A stretch of 64,000 bases of DNA from Flavobacteriaceae bacterium GF1 (lineage in GTDB: Bacteria; Bacteroidota; Bacteroidia; Flavobacteriales; Flavobacteriaceae), in contig WNKP01000008.1 of assembly GCA_009797885.1 (NCBI GenBank), positions 124,001 to 188,000 of the forward strand. Reading direction: 5' to 3'. Positions 17,667 through 24,933 of the stretch are shown piece after piece (position 1 is the first letter of the stretch; every line of letters begins with the position of its first letter). Below the pieces are notes generated by a model. It made no database searches. It was not told the origin of the DNA and saw nothing but the letters and a program-made list of their open reading frames with translations. The position numbers and the translations under genes are program-made.

Positions 17667-18110
17667 ATGGTAGCTAGAACTAAATCACTGATTGCAATTG
17701 CCTTACTGACTTGCTGCATGGTGTATGCACAAAAGGGTTTTGAAAAGGAAATAGGGTTCGATGACGATCCAATTCCAATAGAATTGATCGAATTGAACGG
17801 TGTAGTGAGTAGTGTTTATGAAGCTTCTTGTGATTTTACCTATGGAAAATCCGAAACCGAACTTCATCTTTTGGTCTTAACCGATGAAGAACAAGAAGTA
17901 CATGTCCATTTGGGACCAGTTTGGGCCACCTCCATCTGGACTGATGGAATAGAAGGACATGTCGTTAGCCTTATTGTTTTCCCCATAGAGCATCTTCCCC
18001 ATAACCATTACGTTGCCAAAGAATTACATTGGGACGGCCATAATGCGGAATTTAGGGATGAATATTTAAAACCATTTTGGGTAAACGGCTATAACCAAGG
18101 AATTTGGTAA
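17667..18110 (+). CDS. Small secreted protein of unknown function
   Basis: A 147-residue protein with a signal peptide (residues 1 to ~21, ALLTCCMVYAQ). The mature domain carries VHVHLGPVWATSIW and an HNHYVAKELHWDGHNAEF histidine-rich segment that could bind metal. I do not recognise the family. The ATG at 17667 begins the signal peptide; an upstream in-frame start at 17613 would overlap the palindrome at 17597-17616. It is divergent from the ion channel gene. Confidence 0.65.
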   Translation: MVARTKSLIAIALLTCCMVYAQKGFEKEIGFDDDPIPIELIELNGVVSSVYEASCDFTYGKSETELHLLVLTDEEQEVHVHLGPVWATSIWTDGIEGHVVSLIVFPIEHLPHNHYVAKELHWDGHNAEFRDEYLKPFWVNGYNQGIW

Positions 18111-18219
18111 AATCCAGGCAGGTAGTACAGGAACGTTAGGACTTTCGGTTAAAATCATTTTTACTTGTATTACCTGCTTTTTCCATACCACCACCCGTGA
18201 TGCATTTTGAATAGCGATA

Positions 18220-18273
18220 GGTATCGAGAATATGGTTACGAAGGTAAAAGTGCTATTTCTCGATACCGTTTTT
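18220..18273. terminator. Inverted repeat, possible terminator after the secreted unknown
   Basis: GGTATCGAGAA (18220-18230) and TTCTCGATACC (18257-18267) are perfect 11-base arms separated by 26 bases and followed by GTTTTTAT. It lies in the 228-base gap between the converging genes 17667-18110 and 18339-19091. The loop is long, and 'ttctcgatacc' cores resemble interspersed flavobacterial repeats, so a repeat element is an alternative. Confidence 0.4.
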
Positions 18274-18338
18274 ATGGGCACGCCTCAAAAACTGCTCAAA
18301 TTGAGAAGCCTTTAGCAAAGCCATTTCGGATACTTCCA

Positions 18339-19091
18339 CTAGTTTTTAAGCTGTCTCTTTAATTCTTCCATCGATTCCTGCAATTGTTTGAGCAGGCCGT
18401 GATTGCTTGTGGGGTTCAAATCAAAGGTAAGTTTGCTACTGACTTCCCAAATCTCCTGGATGTGAAAGGGTTTAATATCATAAGGTGGATAATTTTCATT
18501 GGTGGATACCAGGGTAATGTTATTGGAGTTCGGTCGCTTTTCAATCTTTTTGACCATAATGGAATCTTGAAGCACCACCACGTACATTTTATTGGGACTT
18601 ACGTGATCTATATGTTCTATGGCCCGGGCCATCACCCAATCGTTGGGATACAGATTGGGGAGCATACTGTCCCCTTCCACCTGAAAACCGCGATAGGTGG
18701 CATTGCGAAACTCTGGTATGGGGAGATCAAAAGCGGGTAGTTGTTTGTACCAACTGGTGTCCGCAATGTTTTGGGGATAGCCTGCCGCAGCCTTGGCATT
18801 GACCAAAACCATGTTTTCATTATCCTCGCTGTCTACGGTCACTACTTTGGGAATGACACTGGTTTTGGCAGTATCCAGATGTTTGGCATCACTCTCCCCA
18901 AACAGCCACAACGGATTTATTTTAAACTGTCGCAACAATTCCGATACCACCTTACCGGACAATTTGGTCTTTCCCCGTTCAATATCCGCGGTCGTATTGG
19001 AAACTCCCAATAACCTGGCAAATTCTGCCTGGGTATAGCCCAAATCCCTTCGTATTTCAGAAAACCGCTTCAGTGTCAATTCATTTTCCAT
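18339..19091 (-). CDS. XRE-family repressor with S24/LexA-like autoprotease domain
   Basis: A 250-residue two-domain repressor. Residues ~5-61 form an XRE helix-turn-helix (YTQAEFARLLGVSNTTADIERGK). The C-terminal half is a peptidase S24 domain: cleavage-type site AAAGY (Ala103-Gly104), catalytic Ser142 in VEGDSMLPNLYP and Lys181 in DSIMVKKIEKR. This is the layout of phage CI and LexA-like repressors that self-cleave on RecA filaments. Start at the ATG at 19091; an in-frame TTG at 19097 adds two residues. A minus-strand -7-like TATATTTG at 19095-19102 would place the RNA start almost at the ATG. It is divergent from a DNA repair cassette with four operator copies between them, so it probably represses both. 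Confidence 0.93.
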   Translation of the reverse strand: MENELTLKRFSEIRRDLGYTQAEFARLLGVSNTTADIERGKTKLSGKVVSELLRQFKINPLWLFGESDAKHLDTAKTSVIPKVVTVDSEDNENMVLVNAKAAAGYPQNIADTSWYKQLPAFDLPIPEFRNATYRGFQVEGDSMLPNLYPNDWVMARAIEHIDHVSPNKMYVVVLQDSIMVKKIEKRPNSNNITLVSTNENYPPYDIKPFHIQEIWEVSSKLTFDLNPTSNHGLLKQLQESMEELKRQLKN

Positions 19092-19107
19092 ACCCAAATA
19101 TAGTGTA

Positions 19108-19187
19108 TTTGGAATATTTCCAAAAATATTTTTGGACTATTTCCATATTTAGGAATATTTCCATACTTTTGATTGGAATATTTCCAA
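19108..19187. promoter_or_regulatory. Four operator copies between the S24 repressor and the repair cassette
   Basis: The 11-base core GGAATATTTCC occurs at 19111-19121, 19152-19162 and 19175-19185, and GGACTATTTCC (one mismatch) at 19134-19144. The outer two are extended palindromes with arms such as TTTGGAA/TTCCAAA around a TAT centre (19108-19124; TTGGAA/TTCCAA at 19173-19187). Core starts are spaced 23, 18 and 23 bases. A -7 element TACTTTTG (19164-19171) for the radical SAM gene lies between the last two copies, and the first copy abuts the repressor's own start. This is what a cooperatively bound repressor controlling both directions would need. Confidence 0.8.
19164..19171 (+). promoter_or_regulatory. 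-7 promoter element of the repair cassette
   Basis: TACTTTTG, an exact TAnnTTTG, sits 20 bases before the radical SAM ATG and is flanked on both sides by operator cores, so bound repressor would block polymerase. Confidence 0.55.
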
Positions 19188-19191
19188 GTAG

Positions 19192-20457
19192 ATGAACTTT
19201 GAACGTATTAAAGAGAAACTGAACATTTTGGCGGATGCTGCCAAATATGACGTTTCCTGTGCCAGTAGCGGAAGTACCAGGACCAATAAAAACAAAGGTC
19301 TTGGCAACGCTACCCGTATGGGAATCTGCCATAGTTATACGGAAGATGGTCGTTGTGTTTCCCTTTTAAAAATATTGCTGACCAATCACTGCATTTATGA
19401 TTGTGCCTATTGTGTGTCCCGCAGGAGCAACGATATTAAAAGAGCTGGTTTTAAGATTCAGGAAGTAGTGGATTTGACCATCAACTTCTATCGCAGGAAC
19501 TATATCGAAGGGCTTTTTTTAAGTTCCGGAATCTTTAAAAGTCCCGACCATACCATGGAACGTTTGGTCCGTGTGGCCAAAAAATTGCGGGAAGAGGAGA
19601 ATTTCAATGGCTACATCCATTTAAAATCCATTCCGGGATGTAGTGACGAATTGATGTACGAGGCCGGGTTGTATGCGGACCGATTGTCGGTCAACATAGA
19701 AATCCCCACCATTTCCGGCCTTAAATTATTGGCCCCGGAAAAGGAGCATCAAGACTTTACCAAGCCCATGCGCAAAGTGAAAAATGAAATCGTCCGGTAC
19801 CATAATGAACGAAAGCTTATCCGAAGTACCCCAAAATATGCCCCCGCAGGGCAAAGCACACAAATGATCGTAGGTGCAACTGGGGAGACCGATAAGGATA
19901 TTATGTATTCCGCTACCTATTATTATAAGACCTACAGTATGAAACGGGTCTATTATTCGGGTTATGTCCCGGTCTTGGAAGATAGTCGTTTGCCTTCCCT
20001 AACAGCCAAAGTACCCATGCTACGGGAGAATAGACTGTATCAAACGGATTGGTTGTTGCGGTTCTATGGGTTTGCCGTAAATGAACTATTGAACAATGCC
20101 CATCCCAATTTGGATGTGGATGTGGACCCCAAGCTTTCCTGGGCCTTGCGGAATTTACATCATTTTCCCGTGGACATCAACAAGGCGGACAAGCGAATGC
20201 TGGCCCGGGTACCGGGGTTGGGGATGCAATCCGTTGGGAAAATTTTGAGTGCTAGACGATTTCGAAAATTGAACTGGGACCATCTCAAAAAAATGGGAGT
20301 GGCCCTCAACCGTGCCAAGTATTTTATGGTGTGTGATTCCCGCCATTGGGAACGCCGTGATTTGGATGCGGATAAAATCAAAGGACTGATTTTGCAGAAC
20401 TCGTCCGGGAAGTTTAGAAATCAGTACAGTCAACAATTGTCATTGTTTAACCAATGA
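19192..20457 (+). CDS. Radical SAM protein, putative DNA modification/repair type
   Basis: A 421-residue radical SAM enzyme. The [4Fe-4S] motif CX3CX2C is HCIYDCAYC (Cys67, Cys71, Cys74). The sequence around it (KYDVSCASSGSTR at the start, RMGICHSYTEDGRCVSLLK, RRNYIEGLFLSSGIFKSPD) matches the family annotated as 'putative DNA modification/repair radical SAM protein'. The C-terminal part has a helix-hairpin-helix (ADKRMLARVPGLGMQSVGKI), a DNA-contacting motif. In other bacteria it is usually paired with the DUF4130-type protein, as here. The exact reaction is not established, as far as I know. It starts five bases after the last operator copy. Confidence 0.88.
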   Translation: MNFERIKEKLNILADAAKYDVSCASSGSTRTNKNKGLGNATRMGICHSYTEDGRCVSLLKILLTNHCIYDCAYCVSRRSNDIKRAGFKIQEVVDLTINFYRRNYIEGLFLSSGIFKSPDHTMERLVRVAKKLREEENFNGYIHLKSIPGCSDELMYEAGLYADRLSVNIEIPTISGLKLLAPEKEHQDFTKPMRKVKNEIVRYHNERKLIRSTPKYAPAGQSTQMIVGATGETDKDIMYSATYYYKTYSMKRVYYSGYVPVLEDSRLPSLTAKVPMLRENRLYQTDWLLRFYGFAVNELLNNAHPNLDVDVDPKLSWALRNLHHFPVDINKADKRMLARVPGLGMQSVGKILSARRFRKLNWDHLKKMGVALNRAKYFMVCDSRHWERRDLDADKIKGLILQNSSGKFRNQYSQQLSLFNQ

Positions 20458-20458
20458 T

Positions 20459-20625
20459 TGGAAAATTCGTCAATTCGATTGATTTTATTGGAGTTGAGCG
20501 TAGTGAAACTCAGAAAATAGTATGGAGAATGGAATTTTTAAAACATATGCCCGCTTGTTCTCGATACAATTCCAACAAGTTGGAACCACTCGAACTGACA
20601 CGGAAAGTCAAGAAACAAGGATATC
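20459..20625. repeat. Decayed flavobacterial intergenic repeat sequence
   Basis: This AT-rich stretch between the radical SAM gene and the small ORF contains fragments such as GTTGAGCGTAGTGAAACTC, TTCTCGATACAATTCC and CACTCGAACTGAC. I recognise these as pieces of interspersed repeats that recur in flavobacterial genomes. No convincing gene is visible in it. Confidence 0.4.
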
Positions 20626-20799
20626 ATGGAAAGAACACTAAGGAAACCGAACTATTTGGAACGCAAGCGCCAGGCCATTTTGGACATGGGCTATACGTAT
20701 GTCAGATTTCGAAGTAGGGCGAAAAAGTCGCTGCGAACACTTAAAAAAATCATGCAAAACAATATAGGTCATTTTGAATGTCATGTTGAGCGCAATTGA
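20626..20799 (+). CDS. Small basic protein of unknown function
   Basis: An ATG-to-TGA frame of 57 residues, MERTLRKPNYLERKRQAI then LDMGYTYVRFRSRAKKSL and a shorter basic tail. It is rich in Arg and Lys, and codon use looks ordinary for the window. The last ~10 residues read through an interspersed-repeat fragment (aatgtcatgttgagcgcaattg), suggesting the tail was added by repeat insertion. It sits between the radical SAM and DUF4130-type genes. Not recognised; could be a DNA- or RNA-binding accessory protein of the cassette, or a chance frame. Confidence 0.45.
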   Translation: MERTLRKPNYLERKRQAILDMGYTYVRFRSRAKKSLRTLKKIMQNNIGHFECHVERN

Positions 20800-20860
20800 A
20801 ACGGATATGGGAAATCCAGGTTCCTGCCTTCCCTTCAACAGGCTCGTAGCGACAAGCTGA
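20776..20860. repeat. Interspersed repeat fragment
   Basis: Two fragments, around 20776-20800 (catgttgagcgcaattgaaac) and 20830-20862 (cccttcaacaggctcgtagc then gacaagctgaaatg), resemble the decayed halves of one flavobacterial inverted-repeat element of the type CATGTTGAGCGCAGTCGAAAC ... CCCTTCGACAAGCTC. Recognition is by eye from general familiarity. Confidence 0.45.
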
Positions 20861-20868
20861 AATGATAA

Positions 20869-21156
20869 CATCAAAAAACAAAATATCATGAAAAACTCGT
20901 TACTGGTACCAATTTTTTCCTTCTTCCGCAGTATAAGAAGCCATTTCCGTAAAGAATTCCTGAAGCCTTGGAAGGAATTTAGGAAGTGGGTTCAGGTTTT
21001 TGCCGACAAAGCAAAAAATACCTCGGAAGAAGTGCCTTTTCTTTTGGTTCGTTTTCTTTGGGCAAGCAAAGAAAATGAACAAGAAGCTTATCTCCATGTA
21101 GTTCTTTGTCGCACTGTCACAAATAAAGCATCAAAAAACAAAATATCATGAAAAAC
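20869..21156. repeat. 28-base perfect direct repeat bounding a 232-base segment
   Basis: The 28 bases at 20869-20896 recur exactly at 21129-21156; both copies contain the ATG-AAA-AAC that begins the DUF4130-type gene at the right copy. The segment between holds a hairpin and no supported gene. This is what an insertion with duplication of its target, or a tandem duplication of the gene start, would leave. Confidence 0.75.
21047..21080. repeat. 14-base hairpin inside the direct-repeat segment
   Basis: GTTCGTTTTCTTTG (21047-21060) and CAAAGAAAATGAAC (21067-21080) pair at 13 of 14 positions around a GGCAAG loop. This core is typical of flavobacterial interspersed hairpin repeats and lies inside the segment bounded by the 28-base direct repeats. 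Confidence 0.6.
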
Positions 21157-21954
21157 GCAACAATGGATTCCCAACTACAAGGGAATGACAAAAAAACCAC
21201 ACTCATTTATGATGGGAGTTTCAACGGCTTTCTTACCGCTGTCTTCATTGCCTTTGAAGAAAAATTAAACGTGGCGGACATTCAAAAGAACGGTCAGGCC
21301 CAAAATGGACTGTTTTCCGAGAACGAAACCATTTTTACCCATGTGGATAAGGCCAAACGGGTGTGGAATGGGGTCCGTGCCAAAAGCTATAATGCCATTA
21401 GCAACATTTACTTTGCTTTTTTAAGTGAAACCGAAGGTGTGGAACGGCTTCTTTTTGAATACATCCAAAAATTGATGGCCCAGAAGGGAAAACAGGCCGA
21501 TTTTTCCGATGGGACCGTTCTGTACATTTCACAGTTGGCCAGAAAAGTAGGACGTGAAAAACACCGTATGGAAGCCTTTGTCCGTTTTCAGTTGACCAAG
21601 GACAATATTTATTTTGCCAATATAGAACCGGACTTTGATGTATTGCCGCTGATCTCCAAACATTTTCGAAATCGGTATGCCGACCAGCAATGGCTGATTT
21701 ATGACGTCAAACGTCGCTATGGGATTTTTTATAATTTGGAAGGAGTAGAAATCGTTTCCTTAAACCTGGACAAAATCCATTTTAACCGTACCCGAAAAAG
21801 CAAGGCCTTTACGGATGGGGAATACGAATATCAAGACCTTTGGAATAATTATTTTAAAAGCACCCACATCAAATCGCGTATCAATAGAAAATTGCATACA
21901 CAACATATCCCTAAACGCTATTGGAAGTACCTCTCTGAGAAAAAGGCAGTTTAG
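21148..21954 (+). CDS. DUF4130-family probable DNA metabolism protein
   Basis: A 268-residue protein of the DUF4130 (TIGR03915) family that accompanies the radical SAM DNA modification/repair protein; KTTLIYDGSFNGFLTAVF, then RVERLL-type segments and QHIPKRYWKYLSEK at the C terminus support this. The family is thought to act on DNA, but the chemistry is unknown. Start options are the ATG at 21148, which lies in the right copy of the direct repeat, or Met6 at 21163. Together with the radical SAM and the HEAT-repeat gene it forms a repair cassette under the S24 repressor. Confidence 0.85.
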   Translation: MKNATMDSQLQGNDKKTTLIYDGSFNGFLTAVFIAFEEKLNVADIQKNGQAQNGLFSENETIFTHVDKAKRVWNGVRAKSYNAISNIYFAFLSETEGVERLLFEYIQKLMAQKGKQADFSDGTVLYISQLARKVGREKHRMEAFVRFQLTKDNIYFANIEPDFDVLPLISKHFRNRYADQQWLIYDVKRRYGIFYNLEGVEIVSLNLDKIHFNRTRKSKAFTDGEYEYQDLWNNYFKSTHIKSRINRKLHTQHIPKRYWKYLSEKKAV

Positions 21955-22008
21955 ATTTTTCGACGCCTCCATTAGTGTATAGGACCCTTATGAAAGTAAA
22001 TTAGTGTG

Positions 22009-22051
22009 CCCTGAGCGACTTGTACTGAGCTTGTCAAAGTAAGTCGAAGGG
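22009..22051. repeat. Interspersed hairpin repeat
   Basis: CCCTGAGCGACTT (from 22009) and AAGTCGAAGGG (to 22051) form imperfect inverted arms around a short inner hairpin (ACTGAGCTTGTCAAAGT). It lies in the 123-base gap before the alkylation-repair gene and matches the flavobacterial 'CCCTGAGC...GTCGAAGGG' repeat type, from general familiarity. Confidence 0.65.
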
Positions 22052-22077
22052 TGAGGAAAAAACTAGCAATCTAAAAA

Positions 22078-22851
22078 GTGGCTTATAAACAACTCAAATT
22101 ATGGTTTGACCGGGACTTGGCGGTACTATTGGCCGACAAACTGCTAAGCAATGGAGTTCAATTTGATAAAGATGCTTTTGTCCATATCGCTACCCAAGGG
22201 CTGGATGATCTGGAACTCAAAGGTCGCGTGGAGTATATCGCGGATGCGTTGTACCAGCATCTGCCCTTTGACTATCAAGAAGCCATTTCAAGACTTGTTG
22301 CCATTCTTGGACCGGAAAATGAAAAGGAAACGGGCATGTTCAAGGAGTTTTATTGGGTAATGCCCATTGCCAAATATGTGGAGAAGTATGGTTTGGTCAA
22401 TTTTGATGTTTCCATGCATGCCATTTATGAAATTACCAAACGCAATACCGGGGAATACACCATTCGTCCCTTTTTGGAAAAGCGTCCTCAAAAAACCCTA
22501 AGCCTGCTGGAGCAATGGGCAAAGGACCCCAACAAACATGTACGGCGATTGGCCAGTGAAGGGGTACGGCCCCGACTGCCCTGGGCGGGAAAATTGGACC
22601 AGTTTATCCAAGATCCCACGCCCATTCTGCCCATTTTGGAAAACCTTAAGGACGACCCCAGTAAATATGTGCAAAAGTCAGTGGCGAATTGTATCAATGA
22701 TGTTTTAAAGGACAATCCCAAAGTTGGAAAAACATTAATTGAAAGCTGGGCGACCAATAGTACCAAAGAACGTAAGTGGATCATAAAACATGCCCTACGG
22801 AATTTGGTAAAGGCCAATGAGGGTTGGGCCGTTAAGATTGTGGCGCGATAG
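22078..22851 (+). CDS. DNA alkylation repair protein (HEAT-like repeat, AlkC/AlkD type)
   Basis: A 257-residue all-helical protein of HEAT-like repeats. The stretch HVRRLASEGVRPRLPWAGKL is characteristic of the AlkC-type alkylpurine glycosylases, which excise 3-methyladenine and related cationic lesions by cradling DNA in a HEAT-repeat superhelix. The start is a GTG at 22078 (MAYKQLKLWFDRDLA). It is the third gene of the cassette after a repeat-filled 123-base gap. The catalytic carboxylate cannot be picked out without an alignment. Confidence 0.85.
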   Translation: MAYKQLKLWFDRDLAVLLADKLLSNGVQFDKDAFVHIATQGLDDLELKGRVEYIADALYQHLPFDYQEAISRLVAILGPENEKETGMFKEFYWVMPIAKYVEKYGLVNFDVSMHAIYEITKRNTGEYTIRPFLEKRPQKTLSLLEQWAKDPNKHVRRLASEGVRPRLPWAGKLDQFIQDPTPILPILENLKDDPSKYVQKSVANCINDVLKDNPKVGKTLIESWATNSTKERKWIIKHALRNLVKANEGWAVKIVAR

Positions 22852-22938
22852 AAAATTGGATGTCTTTCCTGTACCAAAGTAGTATTGAAAGTTTCTATCC
22901 TGGGAAAAGGTAGGTCAACCGTTTAGACATGACGATAA

Positions 22939-23637
22939 TTAGAGCAAGGATAAGGCCATTTCAACCATCGTCCGAAACGAAACCTCGCGTTCTTTATGGC
23001 TTAATTGTTCCTTGGTCACCAAAGAATCCGAAATGGTCAATAGGGTCAAGGCTTCTATGCCGTATTTAGCGGCCAAGGTGTAGATACCGGCCGTTTCCAT
23101 TTCCACACAGAGCACACCATAATCGGCCCATTTTTTGTAATAGTCGGGGTTGTCGTCATAAAAAATATCCGAGGACAGAATGTTCCCCGCTTTTATGGGA
23201 ATATTCCATTCCGTGGCATAGCGAATGGCCTTTTGGAACAGTTCAAAGCTGGCCGTTGGTGCATAATTGGCATGCGGAAATCGTGAAGCATTCACATTGG
23301 AATCCGTGGAGGCCGCCATGGCCACCACAATATCATTGAGTTGTACATCAACCTGATAGGAACCTGCGGAACCCACACGAATAATCTGCTTTACCCCATA
23401 TTCTTTGATGAGCTCGTTGCAATACACCAAGGTAGAGGGAATCCCCATTCCACCGCCCTGTACCGACACTTTTTTTCCTTCATAAGTTCCCGTATAGCCC
23501 AGCATACCGCGAACTTGATTATAGCAAAAGACCTCTTCCAAGAAGGTCTCTGCAATCCATTTGGCGCGCAACGGATCTCCAGGTAACAATACTGTTGGGG
23601 CAATTTCCCCGTCTTTGGCTTCAAGATGTACGGACAT
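22939..23637 (-). CDS. deoD: Purine-nucleoside phosphorylase, DeoD type
   Basis: A 232-residue hexameric-type PNP that phosphorolyses purine (deoxy)nucleosides. Family blocks are intact: LLPGDPLRAKWIAETFLE, VSVQGGGMGIPSTLVYCNEL, IIRVGSAGSYQ and VEMETAGIYTLAAKYG with the catalytic DS segment SDSLV. Normal length. It is the last gene of a minus-strand operon with deoC (9-base gap). Confidence 0.95.
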   Translation of the reverse strand: MSVHLEAKDGEIAPTVLLPGDPLRAKWIAETFLEEVFCYNQVRGMLGYTGTYEGKKVSVQGGGMGIPSTLVYCNELIKEYGVKQIIRVGSAGSYQVDVQLNDIVVAMAASTDSNVNASRFPHANYAPTASFELFQKAIRYATEWNIPIKAGNILSSDIFYDDNPDYYKKWADYGVLCVEMETAGIYTLAAKYGIEALTLLTISDSLVTKEQLSHKEREVSFRTMVEMALSLL

Positions 23638-23646
23638 AGCGGTTAT

Positions 23647-24288
23647 TTAGGTTTTGACCAAAATGGGTCCTGAGGAAGTTCCGATTCGGGAAACGCCCAG
23701 TTCAATATATTGCAGGGCAGTGGATCTATCCCGAATGCCCCCGGACGCTTTTATCAGGGCTTTATCGCCCACAATGGATTTTATTAACCGAACATCGTCC
23801 AAAGTAGCCCCGCCGGTTCCGAAACCTGTGGATGTTTTGACAAAATCGGCACCTGCCGATACCGCCAAATGGCTGGCCCTTTTCTTCTCATCATCAGTCA
23901 AATAACAGGTTTCCAGAATAACCTTTAATACCTTCTCCCCTATCCCTTCCTTAATTTGGGCAATTTCGTCCTGCACATTGGCATCCCATCCCGATTTTAG
24001 CCAACCTATGTTGAGGACCATATCTACTTCGTCCGCACCCTTGTTCACGGCATCTTTCGCTTCAAAAATTTTTGCTTCGGTGGTCATAGCTCCCAAAGGA
24101 AACCCAATGACCGTTGCTACTTGGGTGGCCTGTCCCTGCAATTGGTTTACCGCCATTTCCACATAACAGCCATTTACACAAACGGCCTTAAATCCGTGGC
24201 CAATGGCCTCTTGACACAATTTTTTAATATCGGCCTCGGTAGCTTGAGGTTTTAAAAGGGTATGGTCAATATATGGTGCTAATTCCAT
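23647..24288 (-). CDS. deoC: Deoxyribose-phosphate aldolase
   Basis: A 213-residue class I aldolase splitting deoxyribose-5-P into acetaldehyde and glyceraldehyde-3-P. The Schiff-base Lys is Lys151 in DFVKTSTGFGTGGAT, and the second active-site Lys is in IKASGGIRD. The N terminus IDHTLLKPQAT is typical. It works with deoD (next) and the nucleoside hydrolase upstream in deoxynucleoside salvage. Confidence 0.96.
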   Translation of the reverse strand: MELAPYIDHTLLKPQATEADIKKLCQEAIGHGFKAVCVNGCYVEMAVNQLQGQATQVATVIGFPLGAMTTEAKIFEAKDAVNKGADEVDMVLNIGWLKSGWDANVQDEIAQIKEGIGEKVLKVILETCYLTDDEKKRASHLAVSAGADFVKTSTGFGTGGATLDDVRLIKSIVGDKALIKASGGIRDRSTALQYIELGVSRIGTSSGPILVKT

Positions 24289-24298
24289 TACTGGTCAA

Positions 24299-24823
24299 TT
24301 ATTTGGTTCGTTCCCCTATAAATTGATCACTTTTATTTTTGAAGAGCACATTAAAACTCGTCAAGGACCCATAAATTCGGGTGACGTATTGTTGCAAATC
24401 CACCTTTTCTTGATCGTCCAGATTTTTACTGCTGTTGATTTTTTGTTCCATGACCCGCAGTCGATCACGTACCATGACAATTTTATGAAAAAAGGTGTCG
24501 ATGGGCATTTCTTTATTCGCCAGATTATCCCCGGGTTCCAAGATGAGTTTCCCTCCTCTCCATTTATCCGCAATGGCTACCCTTTCATGGGTATCACCCC
24601 ACTTTTTTAGTATGGATACCAAGGAGCTTTCCACATCAAAAAGGCTTACGGTATCCACATCATCATCCGATCGTTCAATAACTTCAAAATCGGCATCCAA
24701 ATCTAGGGTCTCCAATCCATTTTCGATAAAAGTGACCCAATAATGTTGGGAGGATACATTGGTGACCACCCCTTTTCCATATTCGGGATGGTCTATGCGA
24801 GAGCCTATACCCAATAATTTCAT
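24299..24823 (-). CDS. Conserved protein with N-terminal SH3-like (UvrD/CarD-type) barrel
   Basis: A 174-residue soluble protein. The start GIGSRIDHPEYGKGVVTNV resembles the small Tudor/SH3-like barrel of CarD and the UvrD C terminus (pattern G-x-H-x3-G-x-G-V-V), which binds RNA polymerase. The rest is acidic helices (DDDVDTVSLFDVESSLVSIL and RDRLRVMEQKI). I do not know its function. Start at 24823; an upstream in-frame start at 24850 would add nine residues. It is the first gene of the deoC-deoD operon, with a 10-base gap to deoC. Confidence 0.7.
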   Translation of the reverse strand: MKLLGIGSRIDHPEYGKGVVTNVSSQHYWVTFIENGLETLDLDADFEVIERSDDDVDTVSLFDVESSLVSILKKWGDTHERVAIADKWRGGKLILEPGDNLANKEMPIDTFFHKIVMVRDRLRVMEQKINSSKNLDDQEKVDLQQYVTRIYGSLTSFNVLFKNKSDQFIGERTK

Positions 24824-24858
24824 AGCATACGTTTTGATAAAAATCGTCAATTCGAGTG

Positions 24859-24888
24859 ATTCCGACCCGATAGCTATCGGGTCGGAAT
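24859..24888. repeat. 30-base perfect palindrome
   Basis: ATTCCGACCCGATAGC and TATCGGGTCGGAAT are perfect arms of a 30-base palindrome, built on the CCCGATAGCTATCGGG core common in flavobacterial intergenic repeats. It sits 46 bases after the stop of the nucleoside hydrolase gene on the minus strand and may end its transcript. Confidence 0.85.
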
Positions 24889-24933
24889 TACTGGAACCGA
24901 CATTAGTGTTCTATTCTTCTGCTCAAAAATACC

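Noticed and set aside
20888-21151. 87-residue frame beginning at the left copy of the direct repeat
   Set aside because: It runs through the hairpin repeat and ends in the right copy of the direct repeat; its residues look like translated repeat DNA and nothing supports it as a gene.
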